DNA of 13,268 nt from an uncultured bacterium (GTDB lineage: Bacteria > Chloroflexota > Anaerolineae > JACIWP01), in the NCBI GenBank assembly GCA_903872005.1, contig CAIQJD010000476.1, forward strand, positions 1 to 13,268. The letters are read 5' to 3'. The first letter of the stretch is position 1. Every line of letters begins with the position of its first letter. The notes beneath the pieces are model-generated. The model ran no database searches. It saw nothing but the letters and a program-made list of their open reading frames with translations, and was not told where the DNA came from. Both the position numbers and the translations under genes were made by a program. Below are positions 1 to 6,264 of this stretch, piece after piece.

Positions 1-24
1 ATGAACCGTGACGCGCCGGCGCAC

Positions 25-54
25 AGAAAAGCCGCCTGACCCTGGTCAGGCGGC
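25..54 (-). terminator. Intrinsic terminator, expression platform of the TPP riboswitch
   Basis: On the minus strand GCCGCCTGACC (54-44) and GGTCAGGCGGC (41-31) form a perfect 11-bp stem closed by a 2-nt AG turn (or a slightly shorter stem with a larger loop). It is followed at once by TTTTCT (30-25). The plus-strand side has no T-run, so it is oriented for minus-strand transcripts. It sits 14 nt past the aptamer, where the OFF-state terminator of a transcriptional riboswitch belongs. It could also stop read-through from the secreted-protein operon upstream. The U-run is short (four Ts, C, T), so termination may be incomplete. Confidence 0.85.
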
Positions 55-67
55 ATAACTCCTCGTT

Positions 68-154
68 TGCTTCCCTACGCCGGCATTACCCAGGTCAGGT
101 TTATGGGGTCGATGACAACCATCCTCTCAGCCCGATATTCGAGCTCCCCCAGCA
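68..154 (-). promoter_or_regulatory. TPP (THI-box) riboswitch aptamer
   Basis: Read on the minus strand, the segment has the conserved TPP aptamer blocks in order: GGGGGAGCTC (150-141), GGGCTGAGAGG (133-123), GACCCC (110-105), then ACCTGACCTGG (100-90) and GTAATGCCGGCGTAGGGAA (89-71). Helices can be traced: P1 TGCT (154-151) with AGCA (71-68); P2 GGGG with CCCC (108-105); P3 GCTCG (144-140) with CGGGC (134-130); an optional P3a GATG/CATC (123-120 with 114-111); P5 CTGG with CCGG (83-80). CTGAGA is the pyrimidine-binding motif of this family. The aptamer senses thiamine pyrophosphate and normally turns off thiamine synthesis or uptake genes. The gene it controls lies to the left of the window, so its identity is unknown. 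Confidence 0.95.
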
Positions 155-175
155 GATATGCAGTTGCTTGGCGAG

Positions 176-204
176 ATGATAGCACGGAGCCGGCGCTTTG
201 TCAA
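176..204 (-). promoter_or_regulatory. Sigma70-type promoter of the TPP riboswitch leader
   Basis: On the minus strand a perfect -35 TTGACA (204-199) is separated by 17 bp from -10 TATCAT (181-176). The expected start is near 168-170, about 15 nt before the first aptamer helix. The promoter sits in the 20 bp just after the stop of the secreted-protein gene, so the riboswitch transcript is independent of that operon. The match is by eye, but the motif, spacing and position agree closely. Confidence 0.85.
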
Positions 205-223
205 AACGGATGGCGCGTCGGGG

Positions 224-3200
224 TCAATGCATCACCAGCGGCAAGAGGCTCTGGCGCGGGTAGACGCCGCGTAACGCGACGACCCGGCTGTTGCCGGTAT
301 CGGCGATCAAGAGCAGGCCGTCCGCGCGGAGGGTCAGTCCGCGTGGGTCGGCGAAACCGCCGGCATGGCCGTCATCCGGCCCCGTCCAGGTCTGGATGAT
401 CGCGCCGGTGGGGCGCAGGCGATAGATGACATCACGCGACATGTCAGAGACCAACCAGTCGCCATCCGGCCCGACCGCCAGAGCCGTCGGCTGGCCGAGG
501 CCGGCCGCGACGATGCGCGGATTCGAGAGATGTTGCCCGTCGAAGTCCAACACTTGCAGCCGGCCGCCATCCTGATCCGCTACCAGCAGGGCATTCTGTT
601 GCCGACTATCCAGCCAGGCCAGGCCGGCCGGCTGCTGGAACTGGCCGGCCGCGCTGCCCGCGCTCCCGAAGGTCGAGACCGGGTTGCCTAACAGGTCGTA
701 GATGCTCAGAAGTTGCTGGCCGCGGTCAGAGACAATCAGCCGGCTCACGTCGGTGATGTCCCAGCGCGCCAGGCTGCTGATGCGTAGCTCATCGAAATCG
801 GCGTCCGCGGCATTGCCGCCGCCGCGCTCGCTGCCGATCCACAGGGCCTCCACCGTGCCGGTGATGGGATGCTTCCACTGGTTGGTCTCGCGCAGGATGC
901 CGTCCATCGTGAGATCGAAGCGCGCCGCGTTCCAGGTGAGGGCCAGATGGCGCCATTCGCCGGCTTGCCAGTCGCGGGCGTCGGTCCCGACGAAGGCGCC
1001 GTGCCGGCCGTAGTCGCTCATCCAGGCCCATAGGCCGCCGCCGGCGTCCTTGACCATTACCAGCCGGTATGTTGTACCGTCGCCAATGTCCAGCAGGACG
1101 TGGTCGCGCCCATCCTGGGCCGGCCAATGGGGGCGCAGCCAGAACTCCACCGCGCCGGCTTCTGTTTGCCAGAGCGGCGGCCCGCCGGCGGTCTGGCTGT
1201 AGGCCAGCCGGCTCTCTGGCATCAGGCTGGCGGCCGAGCCGAAGCGGCCGACGGCAAAAGACACCTGCTCGGCCTGCGCCGGCGCTTGGCCATGGGAGAA
1301 GAGGTCGCCGTCGAAGCGCGTCAGAAAGAGGGCTGCGCCATCGTCGGCCGGCGCCTGTGTGCGCGTGGGGGCCGGCCCGAACATTAAGGCGTAAGCGGCG
1401 TTGGCGTCCGGGTTCACGCGGTCGCTGCCGATGAAGAAGTTCGAAACGAAGCGTCGTTCCAGGGTCAGGAGCGCCAGCCGGCGTCCCTGGGCCAGAGCAA
1501 CGAGGCCACGCGGGCCGGCGCTCAGGGCGTTGGCCCCGACCAACCCCAGATGCTCGCTATTCAGCCGGCCAATCCACGCATCGTCCGACTGGCGGTAGAA
1601 CAGCCCGCCATAGTGCGCGTCCAGGATGATCTCCTGGCGGGTGGCCGGCTCCACGACGATGGCCACGGGCGAGACCAGGCGCGGGGCGCGGAAGATGGCG
1701 CTGAAGCGGCTCTCGCGGCCGGCGCTGTCCACGGCGGTCACGGCATACCAGGAGGTTACATCCAGCGTATCGGTGTAGCGTGTTTGATTCCCCACATCGG
1801 CGCGCCGCGCGAAGGAGAAAGCCGGCGCTTCGGCCCGGTAGACGCGGTAACTGGCGGCCGGCGGCGTGGGCGGCAGCCAGCGCAGGCTGACCTGCGCGCC
1901 GGCTACATCGCCGAAGAGAGTCGGCGGCGCGGGCGCGTCGGCGGGCGGGTAACCCGTCGCCCAGGTGATGGTGTAGACATCGCTCTGGCCGGCCCAACGG
2001 GCCAGATTCAGGTCGGTGAGGCGCGTCCAGCGATATTCTTCGTGGGGCGGCCAATCCGGCGTGCGGATGCGCGCCAGAAGCAGGGAGTTCATGCCGACGA
2101 CGTCCACCTGGCCGAAAGGATTGGGCGAGAGGGTGTGGCCGGTGGCGGTGGTCAGGCCGGCCGCCGCGAAGCTGCGATTGGGCAAATGCAGGATCCCGCC
2201 GGCGTCCACCGTCCCCGAAATTACCGGCGTCGTGCCCAGGGCGCCGCCGGTGGTCTGGAAGATGTCCACCTGCGCGCCGGCCGCCGGCGCGCCGCGGTTG
2301 TTCAGGACGCGCAGGTCAATTTGCGCCGGCAGGTCGTACAGGTACTCGCCATAGTAGCCGCGCCGCTGGCCGACATTGCTGACCAGCGCGCGCGCCGTGT
2401 TCGGGGAGTAGACGGTGCCGTCATCGTAGGGTGCGATGTCGCCGCCGCCCATCAAGTCGGGATTGGGCCAGGAAATGCCGATGAGGAGCCGCCGGCCGTC
2501 CGCGCCAAGCAGCGGGTCGGCGCTGGCCCCTTCGAGGTTCAGGTGGTACAGGTCAATCATGCCGAGCTGATGCGTCAGCTCGTGCACCAGGCCCCAGTCA
2601 ATGCGGCCGGCGTACTCCGCGGCATAGTTCTCGGCCGATTGGATGCTCTCGTTCTCTGGCGTGTGGTCGTCGTCTTCGGCGACATAGAAGCCCCATTCGC
2701 CGTCGAAGAGGGGCGCCTCGCCAGACGCGCGCGCGGGGACGAGGCGATCCTCGTAGGAGCGATAGGGCGAGAGAGCGCCGGCGCCAATCAGCGGCGGCGG
2801 GCCAATATTCTCCAGGGGGGCGTAGAGGGGCGTGTCGGTTTCTCGGCGGGGCATGGCCGCGAGGGCCAGCACTTCAATCTGATCAATACGCACGCGGTCG
2901 CTGACGCCGGCCGGCGTCAACGGATAGACGGCGCCGGCCAGGCGTTCGTTCAATTGGGCGACCTGACGCTGGATCCAGTCCTCAAAAGACCAGGAACCGA
3001 CCATGTTCGCCCTGCGGGCGAAGGCCGCGTACACATAGGGGTGGACGTGAATGGCGAGATAGAGCGCGTCGGTGGTATGCGTGAGGCGGTTGTTCGCTTT
3101 GCATATCTCGGTGATCGAGCCGGCTGGGTCTAGCTCGATGCTGAACTCATGGCGTTCCGGCTGCCAGCGCCAGGAAATGCTCAACTCTACGCTCGCGCCG

Positions 3201-3586
3201 GGGAGCAGCACCGGCGTCGCGCCGGCTCCAAACGATGCGCCGTCCAGTTTCCATGCGTAGCGCACGGCCGGCGCGACGCTGCGCCCCTGATTCTTGACCT
3301 GGGCGGTCAGGGTGATCGCCTCGCCGGGCATGGGGAAGCGCTGATCGCCCTCTGTGCCGGGGCGCAGGGTCGGGATGCCGGCCGGGTAGTCCACTTTGTA
3401 GGCCGGATAGCGCGGCGTCCGACGGATGGTCACGATGGTCAGATCGGGCAGCGCCGGCGGGTCGGCGGCCGGGGCCTGGGCCACGGCCGGAATAGCGCCG
3501 GCGAACAGGAGCAGCCCGCCGGCGACCAGGATCGCGGCCACGCATTGCCAGCAGCGGCTCATCAGCCGGTGGGCGGCGTGTTGCAT
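224..3586 (-). CDS. Secreted multidomain protein with metzincin-like zinc site, CARDB, FN3, LamG and NHL regions
   Basis: An 1120-aa exported protein, numbered from the ATG at 3586. Residues 1-38 form a signal peptide (hydrophobic 16-32, then AVAQA). Residues 48-166 resemble a CARDB domain, with the late DPAGSITEICKANN signature. Residues 170-420 carry H335-ELTHQLGMI-D345, an HExxHxxGxxD zinc site, and a DLMGGG Met-turn candidate at M379, as in metzincin peptidases. Then come a beta-rich segment (425-495), an FN3-like domain (about 553-632), a LamG/concanavalin-like domain (about 750-940) and NHL beta-propeller repeats (about 941-1108, with the GxFxxPxGL pattern). The C-terminus reads LLPLVMH. 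The likely role is an extracellular or surface protease or adhesin; the substrate is unknown. An alternative ATG at 3562 shares one base with the upstream stop (TGATG) and suits translational coupling; neither start has a clear Shine-Dalgarno. A very long antisense open frame here is a GC artefact. Confidence 0.9.
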   Translation of the reverse strand: MQHAAHRLMSRCWQCVAAILVAGGLLLFAGAIPAVAQAPAADPPALPDLTIVTIRRTPRYPAYKVDYPAGIPTLRPGTEGDQRFPMPGEAITLTAQVKNQGRSVAPAVRYAWKLDGASFGAGATPVLLPGASVELSISWRWQPERHEFSIELDPAGSITEICKANNRLTHTTDALYLAIHVHPYVYAAFARRANMVGSWSFEDWIQRQVAQLNERLAGAVYPLTPAGVSDRVRIDQIEVLALAAMPRRETDTPLYAPLENIGPPPLIGAGALSPYRSYEDRLVPARASGEAPLFDGEWGFYVAEDDDHTPENESIQSAENYAAEYAGRIDWGLVHELTHQLGMIDLYHLNLEGASADPLLGADGRRLLIGISWPNPDLMGGGDIAPYDDGTVYSPNTARALVSNVGQRRGYYGEYLYDLPAQIDLRVLNNRGAPAAGAQVDIFQTTGGALGTTPVISGTVDAGGILHLPNRSFAAAGLTTATGHTLSPNPFGQVDVVGMNSLLLARIRTPDWPPHEEYRWTRLTDLNLARWAGQSDVYTITWATGYPPADAPAPPTLFGDVAGAQVSLRWLPPTPPAASYRVYRAEAPAFSFARRADVGNQTRYTDTLDVTSWYAVTAVDSAGRESRFSAIFRAPRLVSPVAIVVEPATRQEIILDAHYGGLFYRQSDDAWIGRLNSEHLGLVGANALSAGPRGLVALAQGRRLALLTLERRFVSNFFIGSDRVNPDANAAYALMFGPAPTRTQAPADDGAALFLTRFDGDLFSHGQAPAQAEQVSFAVGRFGSAASLMPESRLAYSQTAGGPPLWQTEAGAVEFWLRPHWPAQDGRDHVLLDIGDGTTYRLVMVKDAGGGLWAWMSDYGRHGAFVGTDARDWQAGEWRHLALTWNAARFDLTMDGILRETNQWKHPITGTVEALWIGSERGGGNAADADFDELRISSLARWDITDVSRLIVSDRGQQLLSIYDLLGNPVSTFGSAGSAAGQFQQPAGLAWLDSRQQNALLVADQDGGRLQVLDFDGQHLSNPRIVAAGLGQPTALAVGPDGDWLVSDMSRDVIYRLRPTGAIIQTWTGPDDGHAGGFADPRGLTLRADGLLLIADTGNSRVVALRGVYPRQSLLPLVMH

Positions 3587-4323
3587 GATGTGGTGTTGTT
3601 CCGGGCGGTCAGCTCGCTTTGCGTCAATTCCGAGCGACCGCGCAGCAGGGCGCTGGTCTGTTCGATGGTCTCTTTGCCCTGTTGCAGCATGCCGACGAGG
3701 GAGTGCATGGGGCCGGCGCCGGTGCCGATCACCAGGCCGCTGATGACGATGTCCGCGGTGGTCGGCACGCCGGTGATTCCCAGCAAGGCGAACATTTTCA
3801 GGTTGGCGGCGGCCGAGACGATCACGCCGAGGACGATGCCGGCCAGCACCGAGAGCGCCTGTTTGATGCTCCGATAGCGCTCGGACTTCAAGACGCTGCG
3901 GAGGTGTTCCTGGGTCAGGCGCAAGCCCTCTTCGGCCACGCGCATCCTTTGAATGAGATCGCTCTCCTGGCTGGCGCGAGCGGCCGTCAAGGGCACGCGG
4001 CGTAGCTGCGCCAACTGCGTCGCTAACTGATTGATGGCCTGTGTGGTGAGTTCAACCTCTTCGCGCGCCCAGCGCGTCCATTCCCAGCCCATCGCGACGA
4101 AGGCGATGAAGTTCAGGAAGAGCGCTTCAAACCAGTTCCAGAACATTTCTAGCAGGCGTTCAATGCCTGTGGAAGCGGCCAGCATGGGGGTGAAGAGCAT
4201 GGTGATGCTGGTCGAGCTGGTCGGGGCCGGCGTGGTGGTTCCGCCTTGCTGCGCGTAGACGTTCACGGCGTAGACGCCGAGCAATATCAGGCCGAAGAAG
4301 AGGATGCCTGAGAAGCGTCGCAT
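3562..4323 (-). CDS. Exported/membrane protein of unknown function, 253 aa
   Basis: First gene of the minus-strand operon. Residues 1-24 are a signal peptide or signal anchor (MRRFSGILFF..., ending VYA-QQ), followed by a Thr/Ser/Pro-rich linker (28-40). A Trp-rich hydrophobic stretch (about 57-82) precedes a charged, probably helical region rich in E, Q, R and L (85-155), then one or two membrane segments (about 157-180 and 190-212, containing GLVIGTGAGPMHSLVGML). The tail is polar. I do not recognise the family. The start at 4323 is chosen because AGGAG lies 6 nt upstream. A longer frame from 4362 would begin inside the -10 box of its own promoter, before the transcript starts. Its stop touches or overlaps the next gene, so the two are probably made together; this one may be a membrane partner of the secreted protein, which is inference only. 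Confidence 0.85.
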   Translation of the reverse strand: MRRFSGILFFGLILLGVYAVNVYAQQGGTTTPAPTSSTSITMLFTPMLAASTGIERLLEMFWNWFEALFLNFIAFVAMGWEWTRWAREEVELTTQAINQLATQLAQLRRVPLTAARASQESDLIQRMRVAEEGLRLTQEHLRSVLKSERYRSIKQALSVLAGIVLGVIVSAAANLKMFALLGITGVPTTADIVISGLVIGTGAGPMHSLVGMLQQGKETIEQTSALLRGRSELTQSELTARNNTTSCNTPPTG

Positions 4324-4329
4324 AACGAT

Positions 4330-4334
4330 CTCCT
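4330..4334 (-). promoter_or_regulatory. Ribosome binding site that fixes the start of the 253-aa gene
   Basis: AGGAG on the minus strand, within AAAGGAGA, lies 6 nt before the ATG at 4323. It is one of the clearer Shine-Dalgarno sites in the window and supports the shorter start. Confidence 0.8.
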
Positions 4335-4360
4335 TTCGTCGCGTCTGGCTTGACGATGAC

Positions 4361-4390
4361 ATTATACACGTTTTGCCCAGACGGCGTCAA
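4361..4390 (-). promoter_or_regulatory. Promoter of the minus-strand secreted-protein operon
   Basis: On the minus strand TTGACG (4390-4385) and a perfect TATAAT (4366-4361) are spaced by 18 bp. The expected start near 4354 leaves a leader of about 30 nt before the ATG at 4323. It faces away from the dcw promoter. Confidence 0.8.
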
Positions 4391-4457
4391 TGATTTTAGC
4401 GTGGGGCGCTGCCCCGGCGAAGGCACTATTAAGGTTAAAAGCCCTCCGGCCCCCTAG

Positions 4458-4483
4458 TTTCCGGCGCGGAACTCAGTTATAAT
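4458..4483 (+). promoter_or_regulatory. Possible upstream plus-strand promoter (weak)
   Basis: A perfect TATAAT lies at 4478-4483, but no good -35 is found at normal spacing (TTTCCG at 4458 is only 14 bp away). If active, it would give a second, longer leader to the dcw operon, starting upstream of the MraZ boxes. The remainder of 4391-4578 shows only a short GGGGC/GCCCC hairpin (4403-4415) and AT-rich stretches; I see no gene in it. Confidence 0.3.
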
Positions 4484-4578
4484 GGACTTACCATAACAAC
4501 CGGGTGGCAGCATCGGTTGGCCGACGCGTCCCGCGCTAAAAAGTGCAAAACTTTAAGATTCTTACCCCCATGATACTA

Positions 4579-4606
4579 TTGCAGATTTGGATGGATGGTG
4601 TATAAT
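4579..4606 (+). promoter_or_regulatory. Promoter of the dcw operon
   Basis: TTGCAG (4579-4584) and a perfect TATAAT (4601-4606) are spaced by 16 bp. The -35 is imperfect, while the -10 is consensus and adjoins the first GTGGGN box. The expected start is near 4612, giving mraZ a leader of about 85 nt. Confidence 0.7.
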
Positions 4607-4652
4607 GTGGGGGAAAGTGGGTAAAAGAGGCCCGCTGTGGGTCAAAAAGGGG
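4607..4652 (+). promoter_or_regulatory. MraZ operator: direct GTGGGN repeats at 10-bp period
   Basis: Boxes begin exactly every 10 bp: GTGGGG (4607), GTGGGT (4617), degenerate GAGGCC (4627), GTGGGT (4637), AAGGGG (4647). The 4-bp spacers are mostly A-rich (GAAA, AAAA, CGCT, CAAA). MraZ is known to bind tandem TGGGN-type repeats with this spacing in front of its own gene and to repress the operon. The first box abuts the -10, so bound MraZ would cover the transcription start. Weaker G-runs continue in phase at 4657-4662 and 4667-4672. Confidence 0.85.
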
Positions 4653-4697
4653 CATTTTAGGGGCTTTTGGTAGGCCGAGTGGGACGAAATAGCACAA

Positions 4698-5132
4698 ATG
4701 TTCTTGGGCCAATACGAACACAGTCTTGACGAAAAAGGAAGGGTTACGGTGCCAGCACGTTTCCGGCATCTGTTGGAACGTGGGGTGGTGATCACGCGCG
4801 GCCCAGACCATTGTTTGTGGGTGTTCGAAGGAGATAAGTGGGAACAGATCGCAGCCAAGCTCGATAGCGCCCTTTCCCTGGCCGGCCGGGACTCGCGGTT
4901 GTTCACTCGGCTGATGTTCTCAAGCGCGATTGATGACGTTCCCGACAAACAAGGACGTGTACGCATACCGGATTACCTTCTGCGGTTTGCCGGCATCACT
5001 TCTGAAGTGGTCATCGTCGGCATGAACTCTCGGCTTGAAATCTGGAGCCGAGAGCGTTGGGCCGAGCAAGAAGCCTATCTTGAAGACCATCCGGAAGAGA
5101 TTGCCGAGCACTTTGCAAACTTGAGCATTTGA
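4698..5132 (+). CDS. mraZ: Transcriptional regulator MraZ
   Basis: A 144-aa protein, the usual MraZ length, with two SpoVT/AbrB-type DNA-binding halves. The first opens with the family signature MFLGQYEHSLDEKGRVTVP (DEKGR 11-15) and the second carries DKQGRVRIP (83-91). MraZ forms a ring-shaped oligomer that binds repeated GTGGGN boxes and controls the dcw operon. The cognate repeat array lies about 45-90 bp upstream, which supports autoregulation. The start is set by the conserved N-terminus; there is no good Shine-Dalgarno at normal distance before it. The stop is separated from rsmH by a single base, the classic gene order at the head of dcw clusters. No key residue appears lost. Confidence 0.97.
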   Translation: MFLGQYEHSLDEKGRVTVPARFRHLLERGVVITRGPDHCLWVFEGDKWEQIAAKLDSALSLAGRDSRLFTRLMFSSAIDDVPDKQGRVRIPDYLLRFAGITSEVVIVGMNSRLEIWSRERWAEQEAYLEDHPEEIAEHFANLSI

Positions 5133-5133
5133 T

Positions 5134-6066
5134 ATGCACGGCGCAACGCACATCCCGGTGTTGAGCGATGAAGTCGTTGCGGCGTTGGCGCCCCGACCCG
5201 GCGGATTGTATATAGATTGTACCACAGGGGCGGGGGGACACGCCAATTTAGTGCTTGCAAGGGCGATGCCTGGGGGCCGTCTCCTGGCTCTCGATGCGGA
5301 TCCTGACGCTTTGGCTTTCGCTCGCCAGCGTCTGCAAGTCTGGGCCGACCAGGTGGTGTTCGTTCACAGCAATTTCCTGCACGTTACTACGGTTGCCGGC
5401 GCATGGGGGTTTGCGCCCTGCGATGGCATCCTCATGGACTTGGGTTGGTCGTCGCGGCAGATCGAAGACGCCTCCAGGGGGCTGGCGTTCAGTCTCGAAG
5501 GGCCTCTCGACATGCGCTACGATACGACCCAGGGCGTCACCGCGGCGCATCTGGTGAACACGCTGGATGAGGGTGAGCTGGCCGATCTGCTGTGGCGCTA
5601 TGGCGAAGAGCGTCACTCTCGGCGCATCGCCCGGGCGATAGCGGCCAGCCGGCCGCTCCGCACGACCACGCAGTTGGCGACGCTGATTGAGCGGATGCTG
5701 GGCCGGCCGGAGAAGATCCATCCCGCGACGCGTACCTTCCAGGCGCTCCGCATCGCCGTGAACGATGAGCTGGGCGTGTTGCAGGCGACGTTGGAGCAGT
5801 TGCCGGCCTTGCTGAAACCCGGGGGAGTGTTGGCGATCATCGCCTTCCATTCGCTGGAAGATCGGTTGGTGAAGCAGTTCTTGGCCCGCGAAGCGACAGA
5901 CTGCATCTGTCCGCCGGATGGGCCGCCGATTTGCACCTGTGGGCACCGGGCGCGGCTCAAGTTGCGGCCCAAGCATGCCATCATGCCGGGGCCGGCAGAG
6001 ATCGCAGCCAATCCTCGATCTCGCAGCGCCCGCCTGCGAGTGGCAGTACGGCTAGCAGAGACGTAG
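5134..6066 (+). CDS. rsmH: 16S rRNA (cytosine-1402-N4)-methyltransferase RsmH
   Basis: A 310-aa S-adenosylmethionine-dependent enzyme (also called MraW) that methylates N4 of C1402 in the 16S rRNA decoding centre. The N-terminus has the family's HIPVLSDEVV (6-15). The SAM site is YIDCTTGAGGHA (26-37), followed by LALDADPDAL (51-60). The signature MDLGWSSRQIEDASRGLAF spans 101-119, and FHSLEDRLVKQF spans 238-249. The C-terminal CICP...CTCG cysteine cluster (257-270) is typical. The GVSS of many homologues reads GWSS here. Translation probably couples to mraZ, since the start is 2 nt past the mraZ stop and no Shine-Dalgarno is visible. The stop codon lies inside a 17-nt palindrome. Confidence 0.97.
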   Translation: MHGATHIPVLSDEVVAALAPRPGGLYIDCTTGAGGHANLVLARAMPGGRLLALDADPDALAFARQRLQVWADQVVFVHSNFLHVTTVAGAWGFAPCDGILMDLGWSSRQIEDASRGLAFSLEGPLDMRYDTTQGVTAAHLVNTLDEGELADLLWRYGEERHSRRIARAIAASRPLRTTTQLATLIERMLGRPEKIHPATRTFQALRIAVNDELGVLQATLEQLPALLKPGGVLAIIAFHSLEDRLVKQFLAREATDCICPPDGPPICTCGHRARLKLRPKHAIMPGPAEIAANPRSRSARLRVAVRLAET

Positions 6067-6093
6067 CGGCTACGTCGCCGACGAGAGGCGACG
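6060..6093 (+). repeat. Two mutually exclusive inverted repeats at the rsmH stop
   Basis: GACGTAGC (6060-6067) and GCTACGTC (6069-6076) form an 8-bp palindrome around one central G, and the rsmH stop TAG lies in the first arm. CGTCGCC (6073-6079) and GGCGACG (6087-6093) form a second 7-bp hairpin with a 7-nt loop that shares bases 6073-6076 with the first. No T-run follows, so neither looks like an intrinsic terminator. An RNA-processing or attenuating role, or a protein-binding palindrome, is possible but unproven. Confidence 0.6.
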
Positions 6094-6108
6094 CCACATG
6101 TTGGGAGA

Positions 6109-6264
6109 ATGATGTCTGTGCGACTGACTCATGGCGGGGTTGGTCGGCGGCATCTTCTTGATACACCCAGGCGTGCTGTGTTCGTGCATCTAGATACGAT
6201 CAAGCAGACGCTGGGGGCAACCTCGCTGATCCTGGGTATGCCTGAACCTACGGTGGTGGATTGA
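6109..6264 (+). CDS. Doubtful small ORF, 51 aa, unknown
   Basis: An ATG-ATG start (6109 or 6112) follows GGGAG at a short distance and opens a 51-codon frame ending in TGA at 6262-6264. The product would be soluble and basic at the N-terminus (MMSVRLTHGGVGRRHLL) with a more hydrophobic second half (TIKQTLGATSLILGMPEP). I recognise no family. The frame is the same as that of rsmH before it and the ftsL-like gene after it, so it could also be a decayed extension of either. It lies in the 264-bp gap, the longest inside this otherwise tight cluster. The rest of the gap (6265-6330) holds only the ribosome binding site of the next gene. Confidence 0.25.
   Translation: MMSVRLTHGGVGRRHLLDTPRRAVFVHLDTIKQTLGATSLILGMPEPTVVD

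Noticed and set aside
1..64. GAGGAG (minus 64-59) followed by ATG (minus 56-54) and a frame open to the left edge
   Set aside because: The spacing is only 2 nt and the frame would begin two bases before the terminator stem. It is more likely that the riboswitch-controlled gene starts left of the window, although a start here cannot be fully excluded.
1550..3133. 527-codon open frame on the plus strand
   Set aside because: It is antisense to the secreted-protein gene, whose signal peptide, zinc motif and domains are coherent on the minus strand. The plus-strand translation is Arg/Gly/Ala-rich with no domain logic, as expected from high GC.
4324..4362. Longer start at 4362 for the 253-aa protein
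   Set aside because: That ATG lies inside the -10 box and upstream of the expected transcript start; the ATG at 4323 has a strong Shine-Dalgarno and begins a proper signal peptide.
4403..4415. GGGGC-GCT-GCCCC hairpin in the divergent intergenic region
   Set aside because: Only 5 bp and without a T-run in either direction; it lies upstream of the minus-strand promoter and is not a credible terminator.
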